Assembly (NCBI RefSeq): GCF_014218275.1 | Contig: NZ_AP023213.1 | Location: 1,838,001 to 1,902,000 of the forward strand | Source of the DNA: Citrifermentans bremense | GTDB taxonomy: Bacteria; Desulfobacterota; Desulfuromonadia; Geobacterales; Geobacteraceae | Length of the DNA stretch: 64,000 bases | Direction of reading: 5' to 3' | Part shown: positions 9,809 to 21,116 of the stretch, piece by piece | Layout of the letters: each line of letters opens with the position of its first letter | Numbering within the stretch: position 1 is the stretch's first letter | Program-made: the position numbers and the translations under genes | The notes under the pieces: model-generated | Told to the model about the DNA's origin: nothing | The model's database searches: none | Seen by the model: the letters and a program-made list of their open reading frames with translations, nothing else

Positions 9809-11182
9809 TTGAAGACCTTAGTTGCCAAAGTACGTAACCTGAACCTCTTCCATCCGGGCGAGACCGTTGTCGTGGCGGTCTCCGGAGGGGCCGATTCCGT
9901 GGCCCTGCTCGACATCATGTCGCGGCTCGAGTGCGGTCTGCACCTGGTCGTCGCCCACCTGAACCATTGCCTCAGAGGCACCGAATCGGACGCCGACGAG
10001 GCGTTCGTCGCCTCCCTCGCAGACAACTATCACCTTCCCTTTGTTTCCCAAAGCTGCAACGTCGCCGGTCTTGCGCGCCAGGAGCGGCTCTCCCTGGAGG
10101 ACGCCGCGCGCCGGGCGCGCTACGCCTTTTTGGAGCAGACAGCCGCCAAATACGGGGCCGCCAGCATCGCTTTGGCGCACCACCAGGACGACCAGGCCGA
10201 GACCGTGCTGATCCGCCTCTTGCGCGGCTCCGGGGGGGCGGGTCTCTCGGCCATGGCCGGTGCCGCCGGCGAAAAGCTGAAACGCCCACTCTTGCAGGTC
10301 TCCCGGATGGAGCTGGAGCAGTACTTGAAACAGCGAGGGCTAACCTTCCGCACCGACTCGACTAACGCCGATACCGCCATCCTCAGAAACAGCATCCGCC
10401 ACGAGCTGATCCCGTTCCTGAGGCGCTACAACCCCAGGGTCTCGGAGCGTCTGGCCGCAACGGCGGAAATCCTGGCCGGCGACGAGGAACTGCTGGACGG
10501 CCTCACCCAAGCCTCCTACCATAGGCTCGCTGCGAGCGAAGATGGCGAGGTCCGCTTCCAGCTCGAGCCGCTCTTGAAGGAGCCACGAGCTCTCCGTCTG
10601 CGTCTTTACCGGAGCGCGCTGGTCGAGTTGCGCGGAGACCTGATGCGGATCGGCCTCGCGCACCTGGAGGCCATCGACCGCCTTGCCTCCTCGCCTCGCC
10701 CCAATGCAGAGGCAAAGCTTCCGGGATCATGCCGGGTATGGCGCTGCTACGACTCCCTCTTCTTCGGTCACGCGACCGCCCAGCCATCTCTCCCGTGGGA
10801 ACTGGTGGTGAGTGGGGAGGGGCGCTACCCCTTACCGGGGGGAGGGGTGCTGCTGGTGGAGCGCATGACTCGTCCGCAAAGCCTCGATACAGGGTCGCGC
10901 TGGAGCGCTTTCCTCTCCCCGGAAGCCGTTCCCTTCCCGTGGCTTTTGCGCGGTTTCAGGCCCGGCGACCGCTTTACCCCCCTCGGCATGAGTGGCGCGC
11001 AAAAAGTAAAGGATGCTTTCATAAACGAAAAGGTGCCGCCTGAGTTGCGCAGACGCATACCTCTTTTGCTGAGCGAGGGGGAAATTGCCTGGGTCCCGGG
11101 GGTGAGACTTGGCGAGCGGGCTCGGGTCACATCCTGCATTGACGCGGTTTTACGGGTGGAAATTCTTGAAATTACACCTTAA
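9809..11182 (+). CDS. tilS: tRNA(Ile)-lysidine synthetase
   Basis: A 457-residue TilS, which ligates lysine to C34 of tRNA-Ile(CAU) using ATP and so changes its decoding from Met to Ile codons. The N-terminal N-type PP-loop motif VAVSGGADSVALLD lies near residue 25. Typical ALAHHQDDQAETVLIRLLRGSG and RNSIRHELIPFLRRYNP follow, and the C-terminal substrate-binding domain contains FRPGDRFTPLGMSG and KVKDAFINEKVP. I chose TTG 9809 (AGGAG at 9800-9804) because codons further upstream lie in the repeat array and lack a ribosome-binding site. It lies upstream of ftsH, as in many bacteria. Confidence 0.93.
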   Translation: MKTLVAKVRNLNLFHPGETVVVAVSGGADSVALLDIMSRLECGLHLVVAHLNHCLRGTESDADEAFVASLADNYHLPFVSQSCNVAGLARQERLSLEDAARRARYAFLEQTAAKYGAASIALAHHQDDQAETVLIRLLRGSGGAGLSAMAGAAGEKLKRPLLQVSRMELEQYLKQRGLTFRTDSTNADTAILRNSIRHELIPFLRRYNPRVSERLAATAEILAGDEELLDGLTQASYHRLAASEDGEVRFQLEPLLKEPRALRLRLYRSALVELRGDLMRIGLAHLEAIDRLASSPRPNAEAKLPGSCRVWRCYDSLFFGHATAQPSLPWELVVSGEGRYPLPGGGVLLVERMTRPQSLDTGSRWSAFLSPEAVPFPWLLRGFRPGDRFTPLGMSGAQKVKDAFINEKVPPELRRRIPLLLSEGEIAWVPGVRLGERARVTSCIDAVLRVEILEITP

Positions 11183-11358
11183 AGCTCTTGTCAACCATCA
11201 CCCTTTATGGTAATCCTTTTGTTCATTTGAATGCGTTTTTTTGTTTCTCATAAATGGCCCTGAATTGGACCTGAGACAACCTTGGCATCCCGCGAAGCTG
11301 GCAGGAACTTCATCGGCAGTTTGCGGGCTTGCAGCATACGAAACAAACGGGAGGAATC

Positions 11359-13196
<1,838 letters not shown>

Positions 13197-13197
<1 letters not shown>

Positions 13198-14033
13198 TGG
13201 CGGTACCCGAAGTGTGGCAGCTTTCCCGCCGCGCCCTTTCGCTTAAGCGCCCGCTGATCATGGGCATATTGAACGTGACCCCCGATTCCTTTTCGGACGG
13301 GGGTCGCTTCTTCTCTCTCGACGCCGCCATCGAGCGCGCGCAGGAGATGGAGCGCGAGGGAGCCGACATCATCGATATCGGGGGCGAGAGCACCCGCCCC
13401 AACGCCCCCGCTGTGGGAGTGGCGCAGGAACTGGACCGGGTGGTCCCAGTTATCGAGGCGCTTTCCCGCCGCATCCAGGTCCCCATCTCCATCGACACCT
13501 ACAAGGCCGAGGTCGCCCGCGCGGCGTGCGCCGCCGGGGCCGAGATCGTCAACGACGTCACCGGACTGATGTTCGATCCCGATATGGCCCGCGTCGCCGC
13601 CGAGGCTGACGCCGGTGTGGTGGTGATGCACACCCGCGGCATGCCCGACACCATGCAGGCCGATACCGGCTACGAGGACCTCGTCTCGGAGGTGAAAAGG
13701 TACCTGGAGCAAAGCGTGGCCCTGGCGCGACAGGCGGGCGTCGCCGACGCCCGCATCGCCGTCGATCCGGGGATAGGCTTCGGCAAGAGCGTCGAGGGGA
13801 ACCTGGAGCTGATCAAAAGGCTCGCCGAATTCCGGGAACTGGGATTTCCCGTCCTGGTCGGCCCCTCCCGGAAGTCGTTCGTTGGGGCGGTGACCGGCAG
13901 GGTAGGGGGAGAGAGGATTTTCGGCACTGCTGCCGCGGTCGCTATGTCCGTCGCGCACGGAGCCTCCATCATCAGGGTGCATGACGTGGCTGCCATGAAG
14001 GACGTCGCCGTCATGGCGCGGGCGCTCATGTAG
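13197..14033 (+). CDS. folP: dihydropteroate synthase
   Basis: A 278-residue enzyme that condenses 6-hydroxymethyl-dihydropterin diphosphate with p-aminobenzoate in folate synthesis. Both family signatures are visible: PLIMGILNVTPDSFSDGGRF near residue 20 and DIIDIGGESTRPNAP near residue 58. Further on are VVVMHTRGMP and IAVDPGIGFGKS, and VLVGPSRKSFVG binds the pterin. The length is normal. ATG 13197 overlaps the ftsH stop, so translation is coupled, an arrangement seen in many Gram-negative genomes. Confidence 0.96.
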
Positions 14034-14078
14034 CCCCGGCCCAAACCAGGAAGCCTTGCCGCTTCCCGACTGGTGCGG

Positions 14079-14837
14079 ATGAATTTAATCCTTCAAAACA
14101 TAGCCTTGCTGCGGGACCTGGTGGACCTGTCGCTTGCGATTCTGATCGTCACCCGGCTCTCGCGGCTTTTGAAGGGGGTCCTGGCGCTGCGCATCCTCTC
14201 GGTGCTGTCGGCGCTGGTCGCTGGCCACCTTCTGGCGCGCTTTTTCTCCCTGCACGCGGTCCGGCTCCTCATCGACCTCTTCCTCGCCTCCTCCGTCGTC
14301 ATGCTCGCGGTCGTTTTCCAGACCGACATCCGCAAGGCCTTCGCCACGCTGACCAGGAGCCGGACCGAAAAGGACGTGGAGATGTCCGACGTCATCGACG
14401 AGTTGGTCTTCGCCGTGGCCGGGCTAGCCCAGAAGAAGATCGGCGCCCTCATCGTCATCGAGCGCGCCATCCAGGTGGACAGCTATCTGGCCGTGGGGAC
14501 CGACATCGACGCCAAGGTGACCAGCGAGCTAATCTCGTCGATATTCCTCCCTTACTCGCCGATACACGACGGCGCGGTCATCATCCAGCACGGCAAGCTG
14601 ACCAAGGCGGGGTGCTTTTTGCCCCTCACCCAGAACCTGGAGGTCAGCAAGAGCCTCGGGACCAGGCACAGGGCGGCGATGGGGTTAAGCGAGCTGGTGG
14701 ACGCAGTTGTGGTCGTGGTGTCGGAGGAGACGGGAACCGCCTCGATCGTCGTCGGCGGCAAGAAGACTGACATCGTGGACATGCCGTCTTTGGGCAAGAC
14801 GCTGAGAAGACTGGTGGAACCGAGGTGGCTTAAATGA
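14079..14837 (+). CDS. cdaA: diadenylate cyclase (c-di-AMP synthase), CdaA type
   Basis: A 252-residue membrane enzyme with three N-terminal helices (about residues 10-80) followed by a DAC domain that makes cyclic di-AMP from two ATP. The catalytic motifs are both intact: IHDGAVII (DGA) and LGTRHRAAMGLSE (RHR). An in-frame GTG at 14073 is an alternative start two codons earlier. It is followed by a CdaR/YbbR protein gene overlapping by ATGA and then by glmM, the arrangement in which CdaA, CdaR and GlmM form a regulatory complex in Gram-positive bacteria. Confidence 0.94.
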   Translation: MNLILQNIALLRDLVDLSLAILIVTRLSRLLKGVLALRILSVLSALVAGHLLARFFSLHAVRLLIDLFLASSVVMLAVVFQTDIRKAFATLTRSRTEKDVEMSDVIDELVFAVAGLAQKKIGALIVIERAIQVDSYLAVGTDIDAKVTSELISSIFLPYSPIHDGAVIIQHGKLTKAGCFLPLTQNLEVSKSLGTRHRAAMGLSELVDAVVVVVSEETGTASIVVGGKKTDIVDMPSLGKTLRRLVEPRWLK

Positions 14838-15217
14838 CGCAGCCCAAGGCACAGGAATGGTCCAAGGGGGTGAAGGCGCTCTCCGTGCTCCTGGCGGTGC
14901 TGATCTGGTCCTCCGTCATCCTGGAGCGTCCGGCCGAGATGAAGCTCAACGTCCCCGTTTCGTTTCAGCGGGTGCCGGCGGGGTTGTGGGTCGACTCGCC
15001 CCCTCCAGGTGACCTGCAGGTGATCGTTTCCGGGCCGCAGATCCTTTTGTTGCTTCTCCCGCTGCGCCCGGTCAGTTGCGAGATCGATCTCTCCACAACC
15101 GGGTCGGGTGAGTTGGTCGTCACCCCGACGCAGGGCTCTTTCGGGCTCGACCCGGAGCTGAAGGTGGTCCGGGTCTACCCCGAGTCGATCACGGTGGTGC
15201 TGGCGCAGAGAAAGTAG
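14834..15217 (+). CDS. cdaR: YbbR/CdaR-domain protein, short form
   Basis: A 127-residue protein with one N-terminal membrane helix (about residues 15-32) and a short extracytoplasmic region with YbbR-like repeats, for example LNVPVSFQRVP and GDLQVIVSGP. Firmicute CdaR proteins usually carry several YbbR repeats, whereas this form has about one. It is expected to modulate CdaA. It overlaps the cdaA stop by ATGA. The distance to glmM is 320 bp and contains a GC hairpin and a minisatellite, so co-transcription with glmM is less certain. Confidence 0.85.
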   Translation: MTQPKAQEWSKGVKALSVLLAVLIWSSVILERPAEMKLNVPVSFQRVPAGLWVDSPPPGDLQVIVSGPQILLLLLPLRPVSCEIDLSTTGSGELVVTPTQGSFGLDPELKVVRVYPESITVVLAQRK

Positions 15218-15239
15218 CTTTACTGCAAATCCCCCCTGT

Positions 15240-15259
15240 CCCCCCTTCGCAAAGGGGGG
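15240..15259 (+). terminator. GC hairpin after cdaR without a T-tract
   Basis: CCCCCC (15240-15245) pairs with GGGGGG (15254-15259) around a TTCGCAAA loop, 23 bp after the cdaR stop. The sequence around it (a C-run, TGT, a C-run, loop, G-run) looks like a dispersed intergenic repeat. No T-run follows, so termination would have to be weak or Rho-assisted. Confidence 0.4.
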
Positions 15260-15356
15260 AACGTGAGTGCACGTGCGGCGCCAGGTGGCCAGTAACCTAG
15301 CTTTTCCTACGTTTCCGTGGAATCTTTCGCAAGGTGGGGCAATAAACTCGCTCTCC

Positions 15357-15428
15357 TGGGTCCACTGGGTCCACTGGGTCCACTGGGTCCACTGGGTCCA
15401 CTGGGTCCACTGGGTCCACTGGGTCCGC
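15357..15428. repeat. 9-bp minisatellite (TGGGTCCAC), seven exact units plus one decayed unit
   Basis: Seven perfect head-to-tail copies of TGGGTCCAC begin at 15357, and an eighth unit (15420-15428) ends in variant bases. The array lies about 110 bp upstream of glmM in its leader region. As the unit is 9 bp with no stop codon, every frame reads through as a tripeptide repeat (GPL or WVH on plus, DPV or GPS on minus), which produces false reading frames. The rest of the 15218-15537 gap holds the GC hairpin and, just before glmM, a GAGGTGA ribosome-binding site. Confidence 0.9.
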
Positions 15429-15537
15429 CCGAGGGGACAAAAATGCTGGCTCCCATGGGGAGTGCAGCACCCACAGGTGGTAGAACAAGCCGCCTGAGCA
15501 GGAAGGTAAATAACAAATTCATCGAATGAGGTGATCT

Positions 15538-16894
<1,357 letters not shown>

Positions 16895-16902
<8 letters not shown>

Positions 16903-17614
16903 ACTGGGAGTGAACATAGATCATGTGGCGACGCTCCGGCAGGCGAGGGGGGGGACGGAACCTGACCCGGTCGCTGCCGCCGCCATTGCCGAGTTTGCCG
17001 GCGCCGACGGCATCACCATCCACCTGCGTGAAGACCGCAGGCACATCCAGGACCGCGACCTGAAGATCCTTCGCCAGACGGTGCAGACCAGGTTGAACCT
17101 GGAGATGGCCGCAACCGAAGAGATGATCGCCATCGCGCTTTCGGTGAAACCTGAGGCCTGCACCCTCGTCCCGGAGAAACGCGCGGAGCTCACCACCGAG
17201 GGGGGGCTCGACGTGCGCATCCACCAGGAGGCGCTCAAGGTCGCCATCGAAAAGCTCCAGGCCGGGGGGATCATCGTCAGCCTCTTCATCGATCCGGATC
17301 CGGACCAGATCAAGGTGGCCAACAAGATCGGAGCCGACTATATCGAGATTCACACCGGCTCCTTCGCTGAGGCGAAGAATTGGAAGGAAGAGGAACTGGA
17401 ACTGATCAAGATCGAGAACGCGGTGAAGCTCGCCCGCAAGCTCGATCTCGGCGTGAACGCCGGGCACGGCCTCAACTACACCAACGTGAAGAAGGTGGCG
17501 GCCATCGGCGGCATAGAGGAATTCAACATCGGGCATTCCATCATGTCGCGTGCCATCATGGTGGGGCTGGACCGCGCCGTTCGCGACATGTCCGAACTGG
17601 TGAGATACGCCTGA
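16895..17614 (+). CDS. pdxJ: pyridoxine 5'-phosphate synthase
   Basis: A 239-residue TIM-barrel enzyme that makes pyridoxine 5'-phosphate from 1-deoxyxylulose 5-phosphate and 3-amino-2-oxopropyl phosphate. Family signatures are clear: [17 protein letters not shown] at the N-terminus, [45 protein letters not shown] and [15 protein letters not shown] 16895 is chosen because it gives the canonical short N-terminus and follows GGAGGTGAGG; it overlaps the end of glmM by 8 bp in another frame. Confidence 0.96.
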
Positions 17615-17651
17615 GTTTCAGGTGGGATGAACGCAAAAAAAGGAGAAGCAG

Positions 17652-17933
17652 ATGTCAAAAGCTAGTGCTCGTCACATTTTAGTGTCCAGCGAAGAGGAGT
17701 GCGTAGCACTCAAGGCCAAGATAGAAGCAGGGGCCGATTTCGGCGACTGCGCCCGCGAGAACTCCCTCTGCCCCTCGGGGAACCAGGGGGGGCGTCTGGG
17801 CGAGTTCCGCCCGGGGCAGATGGTGAGGGAATTTGACGAAGTGGTTTTCAGCGGCGAAGTCGGCAAGGTCCTCGGGCCGGTGAAGACCCAGTTCGGTTAC
17901 CACCTGATCGAGATCATGAGCCGCACTGCCTAA
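17652..17933 (+). CDS. ppiC: small parvulin-type peptidyl-prolyl isomerase
   Basis: A 93-residue, single-domain parvulin with no signal peptide, so probably cytoplasmic. It has the family elements SARHILVSSEEE at the N-terminus, FGDCARENSLCPSG, GGRLGEFRPGQMVREFDEVVF and the terminal GPVKTQFGYHLIEI. The length matches E. coli PpiC. RBS AGGAGAAGC precedes the ATG. It sits 37 bp after pdxJ and 38 bp before the next small gene. Confidence 0.95.
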   Translation: MSKASARHILVSSEEECVALKAKIEAGADFGDCARENSLCPSGNQGGRLGEFRPGQMVREFDEVVFSGEVGKVLGPVKTQFGYHLIEIMSRTA

Positions 17934-17971
17934 GGGTGCCTTTGGCAACTACCAGGGAAAAAGGTGAACCG

Positions 17972-18241
17972 ATGGCAGAAAATAAAGAGAAAAAGTCCGT
18001 CTTTGATCTGATCTTCAGCGCCCCCTTTCTGCTCGGCCTGGTCGGTGTGGGGTGCATGGTCTACGGGGTCGCCGACGGCTTCAGGGTGATGCAGTTCTTC
18101 TTCGGCGTCTGCATCGTCGCCGGCAGCTTCATGCTCCACTTCATCAGGAAGAAGGATTGGGACGCCCACTGGGCGGAGATGGAGCAGGCCCGCGAGGCCC
18201 ACGAGAAGCGCGCCGCTGAAGAGGCGGAAAAGAAAAAGTAG
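17972..18241 (+). CDS. small membrane protein of unknown function
   Basis: An 89-residue protein with two hydrophobic helices (about residues 13-33 and 37-54), then a charged, Glu/Lys-rich C-terminal tail likely to form a helix. ATG 17972 follows AAAGGTGA, while an upstream in-frame ATG at 17936 lies immediately after the ppiC stop and lacks a ribosome-binding site. I recognise no family. It is the last gene before a strong terminator. Confidence 0.75.
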   Translation: MAENKEKKSVFDLIFSAPFLLGLVGVGCMVYGVADGFRVMQFFFGVCIVAGSFMLHFIRKKDWDAHWAEMEQAREAHEKRAAEEAEKKK

Positions 18242-18261
18242 CTGCTACCGGCAGGAAACCA

Positions 18262-18299
18262 AAGAAGGCGGGGTGAGAGATCACCCCGCCTTCTTTTTA
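18262..18299. terminator. intrinsic bidirectional terminator
   Basis: A stem of about 15 bp (arms at 18262-18276 and 18281-18295) with a GAGA loop and T-rich flanks on both strands lies between the convergent genes ending at 18241 (plus) and 18321 (minus). It probably serves both. Confidence 0.93.
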
Positions 18300-18320
18300 T
18301 TTCAGCGGCGCCCGTTCGGA

Positions 18321-19874
18321 TCAGTGCGCCGGCGGCGGCAGGTGCTTGGCTGGCTTTTTCAAAAGAAACAGAAGCGGGATGATGATGAGGAAGGCAAGCC
18401 CCACGATGAAGAAGATCCTGTTGTAGGATAGCATGTAGGCCTGCCGGTTCACGGTGCCGTAGATGACGGTCATGGCGCCTTTCTCAGCCGCGACGGCGTC
18501 GAGCCCGCGCCCCATGAGCGCTCCCTTCAACGTCCCGAACTGGGACTGGAACACGGGGTTGTACGGGGTCACGTGTGCGACCAGGCTCGTCTGATAAAAC
18601 TGCGAGTAGCGCGCCAGCATGGTGGCGGCGATGGCTATGCCGACGCTCCCGCCGATGTTCCTCAGCAGGCTGAAGATGCCGGTCGCGTTCCCCATCTCCT
18701 CCTTGGAAATGGTCGCCAGCGTCACCGTGGTAAGAGGTACGAAGATCATGGCGAGGCCCACCCCCAGCACTACGCGTGGCCAGACGAAGTCGCTGTAGGC
18801 TGCCTGCAGCGTGAAATGCTGCATGATGAACATCGAGATGGCGCTTATGATGAGACCGATGAAGACCACCTTCCTGCCGTCGTAGCGCTGGATCGCGGCC
18901 CCGACGAAGGGCATGCAGATCAAGGTGGCGACGCCGCCCGGAGCCAGCACCATCCCCGCCATGGTGGCGTTGTAACCCATGAGAGTCTGCAGGAACAGCG
19001 GGATCAGCATGATCGAGCTGTAAAGGCAGAATCCGACTGCGAACATGATCAGGTTCCCGGAGGAAAAGGAGACGTTCTTGAAGAGCCTCAGGTTCACGAT
19101 GGGGTGGGGGTGGGTCAGCTCGACGTAGACCAGCGCGGTAAGCGTGATCGCTGTGATCACGGCGCAACAGACGATGAAAGGGGAGTTGAACCAGTCGTCC
19201 TGCTGCCCCTTGTCGAGCACTATCTGCAGGGCCCCGAGCCCCACGGTGAGCAGGGCAAGGCCCCAGTAGTCGATGGCGACGCGGGTCCGTTTCAGGTAGC
19301 TCGGGTCGTAGATGAAGAACGAGGCCATGATGACGGCGACGACCCCGATGGGGATGTTGATGTAGAAGATCCAGCGCCAGCTCATGTTGTCGGTGATCCA
19401 CCCCCCCAGGGCCGGACCTATGATGGGGCCGAACATGGCGCCCACGCCGAAGATGGCCATCGCCATTCCCTGCTGGTAGGGGGGGAAGGTCTCCATCATG
19501 ATCGCCTGGCTCATGGGGATCAGCGCGCCGCCGGCGGCCCCCTGCAGGACGCGGAAGAAGATCAAAAGCCCAAGCGAAGGGGCGGCGCCGCAAAGAAGCG
19601 AGGCGAGCGTGAAGAGGGTGATGCAGGTGATGAGAAACCGTTTGCGCCCGAACATCCGGGCGAGCCACCCGGTCATGGGGAGGACCACCGCGTTACTGAC
19701 CAGATAGGAGGTGAGGACCCAGGTGACCTCGTCGGTCCCGGCGTTGAGGCTTCCCTGCATGTGCGGGAGCGCCACGTTGGCGACCGAGGTGTCGACGATC
19801 TCCATGATGGCCGGCAGCATCACGGTGATGGTGATGAGCCACTTGTTTACGTTCTTTTCTTCAGCGCTTTTCAT
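18321..19874 (-). CDS. emrB: DHA2-family multidrug efflux MFS transporter (EmrB-like)
   Basis: A 517-residue major-facilitator protein with about 14 membrane helices, the DHA2 topology. Motifs: early VDTSVANVALPHMQGSL (motif D1-like), LTSYLVSNAVVLPMTGWLAR, MFGRKRF (motif A), LFFRVLQGAAGGALIPMSQ context, and GPALGGWITDNMSWRWIFYI (motif C region). It should export drugs or other amphipathic compounds by proton antiport through the membrane-fusion protein and outer-membrane channel encoded next to it. It lies downstream of emrA in a MarR-headed operon. Substrate unknown. Confidence 0.93.
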   Translation of the reverse strand: MKSAEEKNVNKWLITITVMLPAIMEIVDTSVANVALPHMQGSLNAGTDEVTWVLTSYLVSNAVVLPMTGWLARMFGRKRFLITCITLFTLASLLCGAAPSLGLLIFFRVLQGAAGGALIPMSQAIMMETFPPYQQGMAMAIFGVGAMFGPIIGPALGGWITDNMSWRWIFYINIPIGVVAVIMASFFIYDPSYLKRTRVAIDYWGLALLTVGLGALQIVLDKGQQDDWFNSPFIVCCAVITAITLTALVYVELTHPHPIVNLRLFKNVSFSSGNLIMFAVGFCLYSSIMLIPLFLQTLMGYNATMAGMVLAPGGVATLICMPFVGAAIQRYDGRKVVFIGLIISAISMFIMQHFTLQAAYSDFVWPRVVLGVGLAMIFVPLTTVTLATISKEEMGNATGIFSLLRNIGGSVGIAIAATMLARYSQFYQTSLVAHVTPYNPVFQSQFGTLKGALMGRGLDAVAAEKGAMTVIYGTVNRQAYMLSYNRIFFIVGLAFLIIIPLLFLLKKPAKHLPPPAH

Positions 19875-19964
19875 GGGGCCGCCAGGGGGTGTCCTTCAAC
19901 TCGCAGCGTCAGGGAGAAAAGGTGTGTCGAGGGATCTCAGGAAACGGTTCGGTAACGCATCTGT

Positions 19965-21065
19965 TCAGCGGCCGAAACCGACCACGTCGCCGAAGCTCTG
20001 GCCGGTGAGGATGGTGGGGACCACGCTCATCCCGACCCGCAACAGGTGCTCGGGATCGCTGCCGCGGTCGATGGCGATCCGGATCGGGATCCTCTGGGTC
20101 ACCTTGACGTAGTTCCCCGTGGCGTTTTCGGGTGGCAGCAGCGAGAAGGCTGCCCCGGTTCCAGCCATTATGCTTTCGACCTTCCCTGTGAATTTCCGTC
20201 CCGGGTAGGTGTCCACGGTGAACTCGACGCGCTGACCCGGCCGCACCTTAGCCAGCTGGCTTTCCTTGTAGTTCGCCGTGATCCATGCCCCCTCCAGCGC
20301 AACCACGGCCATGAGCGCCTGGCCCGGCTGCACGTAGTTTCCCGGCTCTACCCCCTTCCTGGTCACGAAGCCGTCGCTGGGGGCGACGATGCGGGTATAG
20401 GAGAGGTTCAGGCGTGCGGTCTCAAGTTCAGCCTGCTTCTCGGCGACCCTGGCATCCTTGGAGCCGGTGCCGGAAATGCCGATCATGGCCTTCGCCTTTT
20501 TTTCCGCCTCCTGCGCCTCCTTGAGCTGCATCTGCGCGACCCGGTGTGCCGTGCGCTGCCGGTCCAGCTGCTCGCGGGGAATAACTTCCTTGGCGAAAAG
20601 CGCCTCGGCCCGTCTCAGGTCCAGGTTTGCCTGCTCCAGCCGGGCAGTTGCCAAACCGACGTTGGCCCGTGCGCTCTCCACCTGCGCGTAGTCGCCTGAG
20701 GTCTCGTTCTTGGCCATTTCCACGGAAGCCGAAGCGCTTCCCTCGCGCGCCCGGTAGTCGGACGGGTCAAGTTCGACCAGCAGGTCGCCCTTGTGCACGA
20801 ACTGGTTGTCCACCACCGCTACCCGCTGCACCAGCCCCGGAACACGACTGGCGATGGAGTGGACATGCGACTCGATGAACGCGTTGTCCGTTTCGATGTG
20901 GGTCTTGCTCCGGACCCACCGGTGCACACCCAAAAGGGCCCCGATTATGACGATCACAAGGAGGACGATGCCGCCGCGCTGCTTCTTGTTCAGGCCCTTC
21001 CGCTCGCCAGTCGGCGCCGGATTTGCCCCGTTATTTTCGGTAGTCTCGGTCGTATGTTCAGCCAT
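19965..21065 (-). CDS. emrA: HlyD/EmrA-family membrane fusion protein
   Basis: A 366-residue periplasmic adaptor with one N-terminal membrane helix (about residues 31-48), a lipoyl/barrel-sandwich half-motif (IASRVPGLVQRVAVVDNQFVHKGD), a long alpha-hairpin (about residues 90-210) and a beta-barrel domain with TRIVAPSDGFVTRKGVEPG. It bridges the EmrB-like pump and the TolC-like channel encoded on either side. The gap to emrB is 90 bp and to the channel gene 51 bp, consistent with one operon. Confidence 0.93.
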   Translation of the reverse strand: MAEHTTETTENNGANPAPTGERKGLNKKQRGGIVLLVIVIIGALLGVHRWVRSKTHIETDNAFIESHVHSIASRVPGLVQRVAVVDNQFVHKGDLLVELDPSDYRAREGSASASVEMAKNETSGDYAQVESARANVGLATARLEQANLDLRRAEALFAKEVIPREQLDRQRTAHRVAQMQLKEAQEAEKKAKAMIGISGTGSKDARVAEKQAELETARLNLSYTRIVAPSDGFVTRKGVEPGNYVQPGQALMAVVALEGAWITANYKESQLAKVRPGQRVEFTVDTYPGRKFTGKVESIMAGTGAAFSLLPPENATGNYVKVTQRIPIRIAIDRGSDPEHLLRVGMSVVPTILTGQSFGDVVGFGR

Positions 21066-21116
21066 TTATATGAACCTCAAGAAAGTTGCTTGTCGTGGAT
21101 AACTGCTGCCCGGTGA

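Noticed and set aside
11165..11330. Heat-shock (sigma-32) promoter ahead of ftsH
   Set aside because: CTTGAAA occurs at 11165 but no CCCCAT-like -10 was found at the right distance.
15317..15529. Possible collagen-like (Gly-Pro-Leu) small protein
   Set aside because: The repeat comes from a 9-bp minisatellite that is open in all frames; there is no ribosome-binding site before the GTG start and the flanks look intergenic.
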